The position numbers were made by a program, and so were the translations under genes. The notes under the pieces are model-generated. The model made no database searches, was not told the origin of the DNA, and saw only the letters and a list, made by a program, of their open reading frames with translations. A stretch of 13,601 bases of DNA from Betaproteobacteria bacterium (GTDB taxonomy: Bacteria; Pseudomonadota; Gammaproteobacteria; Burkholderiales; SG8-41), in assembly GCA_029883965.1 (NCBI GenBank), contig JAOUIN010000041.1, positions 1-13,601 on the forward strand, read 5' to 3'. Positions 5,939 through 13,495 of the stretch are shown here, one piece after another; positions within the stretch are counted from its first letter, which is position 1; each line of letters opens with the position of its first letter.

Positions 5939-8200
5939 ATGATTGCCCAGGAACTGGAAGTCAGTCTGCATATGGCGTTTATGGAAGCGCGTCAGAAGCG
6001 CCACGAGTTCATTACTGTCGAGCATCTGCTGCTGGCGCTGCTCGACAATCCGTCTGCCTCGGAAGTGCTGCGTGCATGCGCGGCCAATGTGGATGATCTG
6101 CGCAAGCTGCTGGCCGATTTCGTCACCGAACATACCCCGATACTCGCGGGCGAAGAGGTGGATACCCAACCCACGCTCGGATTCCAGCGGGTGATCCAGC
6201 GCGCAATCCTGCACGTGCAGTCATCCGGCAAGAAAGAAGTCACCGGAGCCAATGTGCTGGTGGCGATTTTCGGTGAGAAGGATTCGCATGCTGTGTATTT
6301 CCTGCACCAGAAGGGCGTAACCCGCCTCGACGTCGTCAATTTTATTTCGCACGGCATCAGCAAGGTGCCGCAGACGCAGCAGACCAAGCCCGAAGGCGAG
6401 CCGGTGGAAGCCGAGCAGGATGCGCAGTCGGGCGGCGCGCTCGAGGCCTACACGCTCAATCTGAACGCGCTGGCCGCAGAGGGAAAAATTGATCCCCTGA
6501 TCGGCCGCGATCACGAACTCGAGCGCGTCATCCAGACGCTGTGCCGCCGGCGCAAGAACAATCCGCTGCTGGTGGGTGAGGCCGGCGTGGGCAAGACCGC
6601 GATCGCCGAGGGGCTTGCGCGGCGAGTGGTCGAGGGTGACGTGCCTGACATACTCAAGCGCGCCAATGTGCATGCGCTCGATATGGGGGCGCTGCTGGCC
6701 GGGACAAAATACCGCGGTGATTTCGAGCAAAGGCTGAAAGCCGTGCTCAAGCAGCTGACCGAGAATCCGCATGCGATCCTGTTTATCGACGAGATCCACA
6801 CGCTGATCGGCGCGGGAGCGGCGTCAGGCGGCACGCTCGACGCGTCCAATCTGCTGAAGCCGGCGCTGTCCAGTGGCCAGCTCAAATGCATCGGTGCGAC
6901 GACCTATAACGAATACCGTGGCGTGTTCGAGAAAGACCATGCGCTGTCCCGCCGGTTCCAGAAAATCGATGTCACCGAGCCGACCGTGGCCGAGACGGTG
7001 TTGATCCTGAAAGGTCTCAAGTCCCGATTTGAGGAGCACCATGGCGTCAAGTACCAGCCTGCGGCGTTGAGCGCTGCGGCCGAACTTTCGGCGCGGTTCA
7101 TCAATGACCGGCACTTGCCGGACAAGGCGATCGACGTCATCGATGAAGCGGGGGCGGCACAGAAAATTAGGCCAAAGTCCAAGCAGAAACGCGTCATCGG
7201 CAAGCACGAGATCGAGCAAATCATCGCCAAGATCACGCGCATACCGGCGCAGACGGTGTCGGTGGACGACCGTAATGCATTGAAAACCCTGGACCGTGAC
7301 CTGAAGTCCGTGGTGTTCGGTCAGGACAAGGCCATCGAGGCGCTGACTGCTGCCATCCGCATGGCGCGTAGCGGTCTGGGCAATCCGGTCAAGCCGATCG
7401 GCAGCTTCCTGTTCAGCGGTCCGACGGGTGTGGGTAAGACCGAGGTCGCGCGGCAGCTGGCTTACGTCATGGGTGTCGAGCTGCTGCGGTTCGACATGTC
7501 GGAGTACATGGAGCGCCATGCCGTGTCGCGGCTGATCGGCGCACCGCCCGGCTACATCGGATTTGACCAGGGCGGATTGTTGACCGAGGCGATTACCAAG
7601 AACCCGTACTCAGTGCTGCTGCTCGACGAGATCGAGAAGGCACATCCGGATGTGTTCAACATCCTGCTGCAGGTGATGGACCATGGCACGCTGACCGACA
7701 ACAACGGACGCAAGGCGGACTTCCGCAATGTCGTCATCGTCATGACCACCAATGCCGGCGCGGCGGAACTGTCGAAGTCGTCAATGGGCTTTACGGCATC
7801 GAGGCAGGCCGGCGACGAGATGGGCGAGATCCGCCGCATGTTTACGCCGGAGTTCCGCAACCGGCTGGACGGCATCATTTCGTTCCAGGCGCTGGATCGC
7901 GCAATCATCCTGCGCGTTGTCGACAAATTCCTGATGCAGCTCGAAGAGCAGTTGCACGAAAAGAAAGTCGACATCAGCTTTACGCCGGCGTTGCGGGAAT
8001 TCCTTGCCGACAAGGGCTTTGATCCGCAAATGGGTGCGCGGCCGATGTCGCGTCTGATTCAGGACACGATACGCAGCGCACTTGCCGATGAACTGCTGTT
8101 TGGCAGGCTTGCCGGTGGCGGCAAGGTAACCATCGATCTGGACGAGGGGGGGCAGGTGCGCCTGGTTTTCGACGAAGAGGCCGTGGTTGGCGTGACCTGA
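5939..8200 (+). CDS. clpA: ClpA, ATP-dependent unfoldase of the ClpAP protease
   Basis: Hexameric AAA+ unfoldase that threads substrates into ClpP. The 753-aa protein aligns from memory with E. coli ClpA (758 aa) throughout. It has an N-domain with paired Clp repeats (1-140) that docks ClpS. D1 has Walker A GEAGVGKT (213-220) and Walker B LFIDE (281-285). D2 has Walker A GPTGVGKT (494-501) and Walker B LLLDE (about 560-564), and the pore-loop GYIGFDQGG lies in D2. The ClpP-docking loop reads MGF (616-618) where E. coli has IGL. There is no middle coiled coil, which excludes ClpB. ClpP is not encoded in the window. The C-terminal part matches the D2 small domain (MGARPMSRLIQDTI). Confidence 0.97.
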   Translation: MIAQELEVSLHMAFMEARQKRHEFITVEHLLLALLDNPSASEVLRACAANVDDLRKLLADFVTEHTPILAGEEVDTQPTLGFQRVIQRAILHVQSSGKKEVTGANVLVAIFGEKDSHAVYFLHQKGVTRLDVVNFISHGISKVPQTQQTKPEGEPVEAEQDAQSGGALEAYTLNLNALAAEGKIDPLIGRDHELERVIQTLCRRRKNNPLLVGEAGVGKTAIAEGLARRVVEGDVPDILKRANVHALDMGALLAGTKYRGDFEQRLKAVLKQLTENPHAILFIDEIHTLIGAGAASGGTLDASNLLKPALSSGQLKCIGATTYNEYRGVFEKDHALSRRFQKIDVTEPTVAETVLILKGLKSRFEEHHGVKYQPAALSAAAELSARFINDRHLPDKAIDVIDEAGAAQKIRPKSKQKRVIGKHEIEQIIAKITRIPAQTVSVDDRNALKTLDRDLKSVVFGQDKAIEALTAAIRMARSGLGNPVKPIGSFLFSGPTGVGKTEVARQLAYVMGVELLRFDMSEYMERHAVSRLIGAPPGYIGFDQGGLLTEAITKNPYSVLLLDEIEKAHPDVFNILLQVMDHGTLTDNNGRKADFRNVVIVMTTNAGAAELSKSSMGFTASRQAGDEMGEIRRMFTPEFRNRLDGIISFQALDRAIILRVVDKFLMQLEEQLHEKKVDISFTPALREFLADKGFDPQMGARPMSRLIQDTIRSALADELLFGRLAGGGKVTIDLDEGGQVRLVFDEEAVVGVT

Positions 8201-8227
8201 CCGGTACGTTGCAGAATCGGTTCTGTT

Positions 8228-8262
8228 TAAACCCCGGGTGCCGATGGCATGCCGGGGTTTTT
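8228..8262 (+). terminator. Terminator of clpSA
   Basis: AAACCCCGG / CCGGGGTTT outer stem with an inner TGCC / GGCA stem and a GAT loop, followed by a T-tract. It lies 28 bp after the clpA stop. Confidence 0.88.
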
Positions 8263-8292
8263 CATGTGGAACGAATCGAAAACGGCAGGGAC

Positions 8293-8306
8293 TTGACCTA
8301 AATCAA
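8293..8306. promoter_or_regulatory. FNR/ANR-type box upstream of the sulfide dehydrogenase genes
   Basis: TTGAC-CTAA-ATCAA matches the FNR/ANR consensus TTGAT-N4-ATCAA at 9 of 10 positions. It lies 109 bp upstream of the cytochrome start codon. A -10 at the distance expected for class II activation is not obvious, so the exact promoter is unresolved. Confidence 0.55.
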
Positions 8307-8414
8307 AGCCAGAATCACACTAGTTCCGCAAGTTGCTGGAAGAGCGATTGCGGCGCCAAACAAGCCGGACGCTCGATAGTCAGGAACGTCGTTTCCATAC
8401 ACCAGGAGGACATT

Positions 8415-8765
8415 ATGAGCAGTCTTTGTGTTTTAACCGCGAAGGTTGCTGCGGTTGCGTTTGCGCTTGGATTGGCGCTGCCCGCGGCAGCGCAGAATTC
8501 AACCCACGCACGCAGCCTGGCGGCGACCTGTTTTACGTGCCACGGTACCGATGGCCGCAGCGTCAACGGCGTGCCGCCCAGCCTTGCCGGTCAGAACAGG
8601 GACTACCTGCTGAAGCAATTGATGGAATTTCGCGACGGCAAACGCCCGGCGACAATCATGCATCAGCATGCCAAGGGTTATACCAACGAACAGCTCGAGT
8701 TGATCTCGGGCTACTTTGCTTCGGTAACGCCGGGCCGCGCAACGCCTGCGCCGGCCGTGCGCTAG
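8415..8765 (+). CDS. fccA: Monoheme cytochrome c, subunit of flavocytochrome c sulfide dehydrogenase
   Basis: Electron-accepting haem subunit predicted to take electrons from the adjacent flavoprotein in the periplasm. The 116-aa precursor begins at an ATG preceded by AGGAGG, 5 nt upstream. It has a Sec signal peptide with likely cleavage AAA|Q (26/27). A single haem-binding motif CFTCH lies at 39-43, and Met82 in ATIMHQH is the probable axial ligand. The LAGQNRDYLLKQLMEFRDGK region is typical of class I c4/c553-type cytochromes. It is 9 bp before the flavoprotein gene and clearly co-transcribed. It has one haem, unlike the dihaem subunit of Allochromatium. The frame extends 59 codons further upstream, but that part lacks a signal peptide and is ignored. 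Confidence 0.93.
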   Translation: MSSLCVLTAKVAAVAFALGLALPAAAQNSTHARSLAATCFTCHGTDGRSVNGVPPSLAGQNRDYLLKQLMEFRDGKRPATIMHQHAKGYTNEQLELISGYFASVTPGRATPAPAVR

Positions 8766-8774
8766 GAGAATGCC

Positions 8775-10049
8775 ATGACTGTATCCAGACGCGAATTCAT
8801 GAAGTGGGCATCGGCTACCGCGGGTGTGACAGCAGTAGCGGGTTGTGCGGCAGGGGGCGGTGCCGGCGGTGCCGGCAAGGTCGTTGTCGTCGGCGGCGGC
8901 TATGGCGGTGCGACTGCGGCAAAGTTTGTAAAGATGTGGGCACCGGACATCGACGTGACGCTGGTTGAGCCGAACCAGCATTTCATTTCCTGCCCGATCA
9001 GCAATCTTGTGCTGGGCGGAAATGCGCAGATGTCCGACATCAGCTACAGTTACGACGGGCTGCGTCAGCGCGGCATACGCGTGATTCGTGACTCGGCGGT
9101 GGCCGTAGACGCGGCGAAACGCGAGGTACGTCTGGCGGGTGGCGACGCACTGTCCTATGACCGCGTGATCGTTTCGCCCGGCATCGAATTCATGGTCGAC
9201 CAGATTCCTGCGCTCAGGAGTGCAGATGCGCAGGTTCGCGTGCCGCATGCGTGGAAGGCCGGGGCCCAGACGATTGCGCTGCGCAAGCAGCTGGAAGCCA
9301 TGCGCGACGGCGGTGTTTATGTGTTGCAGATTCCGATGTCGCCGTACCGCTGCCCGCCGGGACCGTATGAGCGCGTTTGCCAGGTCGCGGATTATTTCAA
9401 GAAAGCCAAGCCCAAATCAAAAATCATCGTTCTCGATTCAAATCCGGATATTACGTCCAAGAAAGGGTTGTTTCTTGCGGCATGGAACGGCATGTACAAG
9501 GGCATGATCGACTACCGGCCGAACAGTGAAATTGCCGATGTCGATGTCAAAGGCATGACCATCAAGCTGCAGTTCGATAACGTGAAGGGTGATGTGCTCA
9601 ATGTTGTTCCGGCGATGCGTGCTGCTGACATCGCGGTCAAGAGCGGGCTGATCACCGCAAACAACCGCTGGTGCGGCGTGGACTGGCTGACGTGCGAGTC
9701 GACTGCGGTGAAGGGCGTCCATGTGCTGGGTGACAGTACGCTGTCGGCACCGGGCATGCCCAAATCGGGCAGCATGGCGAACCAGCACGCCAAGGTTTGC
9801 GCGGCAGCGGTCATTGCCCTGATCAAGGGCCAGCCGGTCGATGCCGACCCGATGATGATGAATACCTGCTACAGCTTTGTCAGCGGCGACAGTGCGATGC
9901 ATGTCGCGTCGGTGCATCGCTACGACGCGGCGCAGAAGACCATTGCGCCAGTTAAAGGTAGTGGTGGCGTATCGGGTGCCGCCAGTAATGCCGAAGCGGC
10001 ATATGCCTGGGGCTGGGCCCGCAACATCTGGGCTGAGGCGCTGGTGTAG
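8775..10049 (+). CDS. fccB: Flavocytochrome c sulfide dehydrogenase, flavoprotein subunit
   Basis: Periplasmic FAD enzyme that oxidises sulfide to sulfur or polysulfide and passes electrons to the cytochrome subunit. The 424-aa protein has a Tat signal (SRREFMK, 4-10), then VAGC (21-24), which fits a lipobox. A Rossmann FAD motif KVVVVGGGYGGATAA (35-49) follows. Cys73 in HFISCPISN corresponds to the covalent FAD-linking Cys of Allochromatium FccB. Cys193 (YRCPPGPYER) and Cys300 (RWCGVD) match the redox-active Cys pair. GVHVLGDS (314-321) is the second FAD-binding segment, and a C-terminal FCSD domain begins near residue 350. It shares the operon with the cytochrome gene and ends at a bidirectional terminator. 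Confidence 0.95.
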   Translation: MTVSRREFMKWASATAGVTAVAGCAAGGGAGGAGKVVVVGGGYGGATAAKFVKMWAPDIDVTLVEPNQHFISCPISNLVLGGNAQMSDISYSYDGLRQRGIRVIRDSAVAVDAAKREVRLAGGDALSYDRVIVSPGIEFMVDQIPALRSADAQVRVPHAWKAGAQTIALRKQLEAMRDGGVYVLQIPMSPYRCPPGPYERVCQVADYFKKAKPKSKIIVLDSNPDITSKKGLFLAAWNGMYKGMIDYRPNSEIADVDVKGMTIKLQFDNVKGDVLNVVPAMRAADIAVKSGLITANNRWCGVDWLTCESTAVKGVHVLGDSTLSAPGMPKSGSMANQHAKVCAAAVIALIKGQPVDADPMMMNTCYSFVSGDSAMHVASVHRYDAAQKTIAPVKGSGGVSGAASNAEAAYAWGWARNIWAEALV

Positions 10050-10064
10050 GACGATTGGTCGGCA

Positions 10065-10094
10065 TGAAAAGGGGCGCTTCGGCGCCCCTTTTCA
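10065..10094. terminator. Bidirectional terminator between fccB and the DUF2784 gene
   Basis: A perfect 13-bp inverted repeat (TGAAAAGGGGCGC / GCGCCCCTTTTCA) with a TTCG loop. A-rich and T-rich ends give a U-tract in both directions. Its right arm includes the TGA stop codon of the minus-strand DUF2784 gene. Confidence 0.92.
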
Positions 10095-10466
10095 TTGCCT
10101 GCGGCGCGGCGGCACCCGCCACCACGTCACCCCGACCAGCGTGCTGAATGCGACGTAGGCCAGCGTGAACACTGCAGGCGGCAGGTCGTAGTAGAGGACG
10201 GTGTGAATCCAGCGTGCGATAAAGCTTTTGTCGGTGGTGGTGCCGCGCAAGGCATCTTCCCACAGTGTCAGCGGGCACCAGATGCCGGCAACCGCTTCGG
10301 CAGTGACGAACAGTATTGCGGCGAGGTGCAGGCTGCGGAACATGAAATTACGCACCCAGTTCCAGCCGGCCAGCGTTCCCAGCCAGATCAGCGGCAGACT
10401 GCCGACGACAAAGACGACGAAGGCAAAATGAACAACAAGGATCAGATCCGCGAGCAACTGCGTCAC
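10092..10466 (-). CDS. DUF2784 family integral membrane protein
   Basis: A 124-aa hydrophobic protein with the features of DUF2784: LLADLILVVHFAFVVFVVGS near the start, a WCPLTLWED motif (about 63-71), and a C-terminal WIHTVLYYDLPP segment. I see three to four membrane segments (about 5-30, 43-63, 95-116). The family function is unknown. It lies 25 bp downstream of the sulfurtransferase gene on the same strand, so the two are probably co-transcribed. The stop codon is embedded in the shared terminator. Confidence 0.88.
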   Translation of the reverse strand: MTQLLADLILVVHFAFVVFVVGSLPLIWLGTLAGWNWVRNFMFRSLHLAAILFVTAEAVAGIWCPLTLWEDALRGTTTDKSFIARWIHTVLYYDLPPAVFTLAYVAFSTLVGVTWWRVPPRRRQ

Positions 10467-10491
10467 CTGCGGTGTTCCTGCGTGGACGCGG

Positions 10492-11343
10492 TCAGGCGTT
10501 GCCTTTGGCCACCGGGCGTTTGCGGTCGCTGACCCATTCGCTCCACGAGCCCGGATAGAGTCTGGACCCGGAGAGTCCGGCGACTTCCATGGCGAGCAGG
10601 TTGTGACAGGCCGTCACCCCGGAGCCGCACTGGTGGATGATGCCTTCCGGCGTGTGGCTGTTGAGCATGGCGCCGAATTCAGTCTTCAGCGCGGCCGGCG
10701 TCTTGAAGCGGCCGTCGGCATCCAGATTGAGCTTGAAGAAACGGTTGAGTGCTCCCGGAATGTGGCCTGCCACCGGGTCCAGCGTTTCATTTTCACCACG
10801 GTAGCGGTCGGCGCTGCGGGCATCCAGCACCAGTGTGCCGCGGTGATCCAACTGTGCGAGCACCTGGCTGCCGTCAACGGTGAACTGCGGTTGCGGGCGG
10901 CCGTTGTACGAAACGGGTTCGACTACGGGTTGCTCGACAGTGACCGGCAGACCTGCCCCAGTCCACGCCTGCCACCCGCCGTTGAGTACCGCCACGCGCG
11001 CGTGTCCCACCCAGCGCAGCATCCACCACAGCCGTGCAGCGTACGCGCCGCCGGTTTCATCATAGGCAACGACTTGCGTGTCGTTGGCGATGCCCAGTGC
11101 GCCTAGGCGCAGGCAGAACGTGGCGGGATGCGGCAGCGGATGGCGACCGTTGAGTCCGGTTTTCGGACCTGACAAGTCGACATCAAGATGGAGGAAGCGT
11201 GCTCCCGGAATATGTCCGCTGCGATAGGCTTTGTAGCCGGCGCTGTAATTCGCCAGGTCGTGACGGCAATCGCAGATGACCCATTGCGGATCATTCAGAT
11301 GTGCCGCAGTTTCTTCGGCGCTGACGAGAGTCGTGTGAGTCAT
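10492..11343 (-). CDS. sseA: SseA-type 3-mercaptopyruvate/thiosulfate sulfurtransferase
   Basis: Two-domain rhodanese that transfers a sulfane sulfur from 3-mercaptopyruvate or thiosulfate to an acceptor. The 283-aa protein has an inactive N-terminal rhodanese domain (about 5-135, with GHIPGARFLHLDVDLSG) and a catalytic C-terminal domain (about 150-280, with AGHIPGALN). The active-site Cys239 lies in the loop CGSGVTA. CGSGVT is the loop typical of mercaptopyruvate sulfurtransferases, whereas rhodaneses specific for thiosulfate usually have CRKGVT. No signal peptide, so cytoplasmic. The start has no good Shine-Dalgarno sequence. It probably forms an operon with the DUF2784 gene and is convergent with fccAB. 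Confidence 0.92.
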   Translation of the reverse strand: MTHTTLVSAEETAAHLNDPQWVICDCRHDLANYSAGYKAYRSGHIPGARFLHLDVDLSGPKTGLNGRHPLPHPATFCLRLGALGIANDTQVVAYDETGGAYAARLWWMLRWVGHARVAVLNGGWQAWTGAGLPVTVEQPVVEPVSYNGRPQPQFTVDGSQVLAQLDHRGTLVLDARSADRYRGENETLDPVAGHIPGALNRFFKLNLDADGRFKTPAALKTEFGAMLNSHTPEGIIHQCGSGVTACHNLLAMEVAGLSGSRLYPGSWSEWVSDRKRPVAKGNA

Positions 11344-11376
11344 CGCAACGGTCCGGCTATGTGGGTTGAGCGGCCA

Positions 11377-11404
11377 AAGGTAACAAACGCCAATCGAAAA
11401 TCAA
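11377..11404 (-). promoter_or_regulatory. Candidate promoter of the sulfurtransferase gene
   Basis: TTGATT (11399-11404), 16-bp spacer, TACCTT (11377-11382) on the minus strand; each hexamer is a partial match (4 and 3 of 6). The AT-rich stretch 11450-11480, just after the oxygenase stop, has a further TTATAC element. No clear terminator for the oxygenase gene was found here. Confidence 0.3.
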
Positions 11405-11474
11405 GCACAGAAAAAAACGGGTGTGGGCCGGCGTCGCTTGGGATCTGTATAACCTATTGTTTTTATTGATAAAT

Positions 11475-12578
11475 TTAAATATGCGGTGCGACTTCACGGC
11501 GCATGAACTCGTGGAAATGCACCATGCCGTCTTCCAGCGGCGTCTGATAGGGGCCGCTTTCATTGCGCCCTTGCCGCCATAGTGCACGCCGGCCAGCGGT
11601 CATGCGCGCAATGATCTCGGCGTCTTCGATGGCGGTTTCGCGATAGGCGGCCTGTTCGGCCTCGACAAACTCCCGTTCGAACAGAGCGATGTCTTCCGGA
11701 TAATAGAACTCGACCACATTGCTGCAGGCTTCCGGCCCGCGCGGTACGATGGTGCTGACGACCAACACGTGCGGGTACCACTCGACCATGATGTTCGGGA
11801 AGTACGTCAGCCAGATCGCGCCGTGTCCCGGCTGACGGCCTTCATCGTGGTGCAGTACCTGTTCATGCCAGCGCTGATACACGGGGCTGCCCGGGCGCGC
11901 CAGCGAATTCTTGACGCCGCAGGTCTGCACGCTGTACCAGTCGCCGAATTCCCACTTCAGATCGGATACATTGACGAACTGCCCCAGCCCCGGATGGAAC
12001 GGTTCGACGTGGTAGTCCTCGAGATAGACCTCGATGAAGGTTTTCCAGTTGCACGTGTATTCGTCGATCTCGACGCGGTCCAGCATGTAGCCCGAGAAAT
12101 CCAGATCGTTCATGACGCCGAGGCGCGCGAGGTCACGCGCAACATCGCGCCTGCCCGCGAACAGCAGACCGTTCCAGTTTAACAGCGGCGTGCGTGCCAG
12201 ATCGAGGCAGGGGTTCTCGGCAAAGTGCGGCGCGCCGAGCAGTTTGCCGTCCAGACCATAGGTCCAGCGATGCAGCGGGCAGATGATATTCCGTGCATTG
12301 CCGCGACCCTTGAGAATCACTGCCTGACGGTGACGGCAGAGATTCGACAGCAGCTCGACGCCGTTGCCGTTGCGCACCAGTGCCTGCGCGTTGTCACGCC
12401 AGTCGAGCACGTGATAGTCGCCGGCATTCGGGACCATCAGTTCATGGCCGACGTAGCCGGGACCGTGTGCGAACAGCAGACGTTGCTCGATTTCGTAAAT
12501 CCGGGGATCGAAATACCAATCTACCGGGAGCTGCGGCGAGGTCTTGTTGAACGCGGTGATGCTGGAGAGATCGGACAT
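11475..12578 (-). CDS. Rieske non-haem iron oxygenase, catalytic alpha subunit
   Basis: A 367-aa oxygenase that should insert oxygen into an unknown substrate using electrons from a reductase not encoded here. The Rieske [2Fe-2S] ligands are C81-x-H83 (LCRHRQAV) and C100-x2-H103 (CPLHRW), 16 residues apart. The mononuclear iron site is visible in YLEDYHVEPFHPG with H190 and H195; D319 in AIEDAEIIA is the likely third ligand. The residue three before H190, which bridges the two metal sites between subunits, is Glu187 and not the usual Asp. CntA-type quaternary-ammonium oxygenases also have Glu there, so a substrate of that kind is one hypothesis. No ferredoxin, reductase or beta subunit gene is adjacent. 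The ATG at 12578 has no strong ribosome-binding site. Confidence 0.9.
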   Translation of the reverse strand: MSDLSSITAFNKTSPQLPVDWYFDPRIYEIEQRLLFAHGPGYVGHELMVPNAGDYHVLDWRDNAQALVRNGNGVELLSNLCRHRQAVILKGRGNARNIICPLHRWTYGLDGKLLGAPHFAENPCLDLARTPLLNWNGLLFAGRRDVARDLARLGVMNDLDFSGYMLDRVEIDEYTCNWKTFIEVYLEDYHVEPFHPGLGQFVNVSDLKWEFGDWYSVQTCGVKNSLARPGSPVYQRWHEQVLHHDEGRQPGHGAIWLTYFPNIMVEWYPHVLVVSTIVPRGPEACSNVVEFYYPEDIALFEREFVEAEQAAYRETAIEDAEIIARMTAGRRALWRQGRNESGPYQTPLEDGMVHFHEFMRREVAPHI

Positions 12579-12664
12579 GCAACGGGATGATTACGGGTTA
12601 AACGGCCGGCGAAGACGATTCAACATCATGATTTATAAAGCGTTTTGGCGTGGCATTTGCCGGC

Positions 12665-12699
12665 AAAAATGAGGGGCTATTCTTTCCCAGGGGCCCTCA
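12665..12699 (-). terminator. Possible terminator of the DUF3047 gene
   Basis: On the minus strand TGAGGG (12699-12694) pairs with CCCTCA (12675-12670) and is followed by TTTTTG. The stem is short and the loop long, so this is tentative. The T-run adjoins the 12-bp palindrome TTTGCCGGCAAA at 12656-12667. Confidence 0.4.
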
Positions 12700-12718
12700 A
12701 AAGGCAACAACAATTTCC

Positions 12719-13495
12719 TCAGCGCGGCACCGGTGCGCCGGGCGGAGGCCCTGCAAGCTTATGTTTATAAAAGGAAATATCGCCAAAATAGGAAGTGGCG
12801 GCGGCGCCGGTGTTGTCGGTATCGGTCATGATCGCAATGCCGCTGACCGGTGGCGCGTCCTCGCCGAATGCCGTGTGGAAATCGCGTGCGACATTCCGTT
12901 CGAAATCCACCCACTGCCGGACGCGTGCGTTACCCGATTCGACGACGATCAGCCTGACCCGGTCGGAATAGGCGCTGGTTGCCACCGTTTCCACCGGCGC
13001 TTTGCCATCCCACACATAACACAGCGTTGCTGCGGGAAGCCTGGCATCGAACAGGGCCCGTGCCAGCCGCAGCTTGTTGCGCTCGACGAACGGCAGTTTC
13101 TCCAGCGGGTAGTCGAACATCACATAGAGTCGCGCGGGAAAGTCATCGCCCGCCTTCGTGCGCAGATCGGCCTTGGCGATGACGTTGTTGACCTTCCAGC
13201 GCCAGCGCAGCCACGGGTGTTCCGCCGGACTGATGTGCATTTGACGTGAGAGCCCCGAGGCGCCGGCAGACGAATCGGCGCGCACCACCGTCACGCCGCC
13301 ATCAGCAACCAGCGTATAGCGGGTGTGTGTCGTGATGCCGGTGGTTTCAAGCGGCGCCCATTGCGCCGGTAGCGCGGTGCCCGGCAGCAATGCCGAAAAC
13401 GTGGCGACGGGGACCATGGTCGTCGCTGCAGCCCATACGCCGGTGGCCAGCGCAAGCGCCACCAGCGGCGCGTACTTAACCGGGTACCGGCGCAT
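12719..13495 (-). CDS. DUF3047 family secreted protein
   Basis: A 258-aa protein with an N-terminal hydrophobic segment (about residues 8-25, after MRRYPVKYAP), which may be a signal peptide or anchor. The body has DUF3047 traits: a WLRWRWKVNNVI segment, DDFPARLYVMFD, LCYVWDGKAPVETVATSAYS, and ISGIAIMTDTDNTG-like C-terminal residues (here VSGIAIMTDTDNTGAAATSY). The function of this family is unknown; its fold is probably an extracytoplasmic beta sandwich. I chose the ATG at 13495, since the upstream in-frame ATG adds a Cys-rich stretch (MCCVCNARGCCLM) that lies within the preceding gene. It overlaps the end of the upstream gene by 20 bp, suggesting translational coupling. Confidence 0.88.
   Translation of the reverse strand: MRRYPVKYAPLVALALATGVWAAATTMVPVATFSALLPGTALPAQWAPLETTGITTHTRYTLVADGGVTVVRADSSAGASGLSRQMHISPAEHPWLRWRWKVNNVIAKADLRTKAGDDFPARLYVMFDYPLEKLPFVERNKLRLARALFDARLPAATLCYVWDGKAPVETVATSAYSDRVRLIVVESGNARVRQWVDFERNVARDFHTAFGEDAPPVSGIAIMTDTDNTGAAATSYFGDISFYKHKLAGPPPGAPVPR

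Noticed and set aside
8238..8414. 59-codon N-terminal extension of the cytochrome
   Set aside because: It would bury the signal peptide and overlap the clpA terminator and the FNR-like box; AGGAGG precedes the ATG at 8415.
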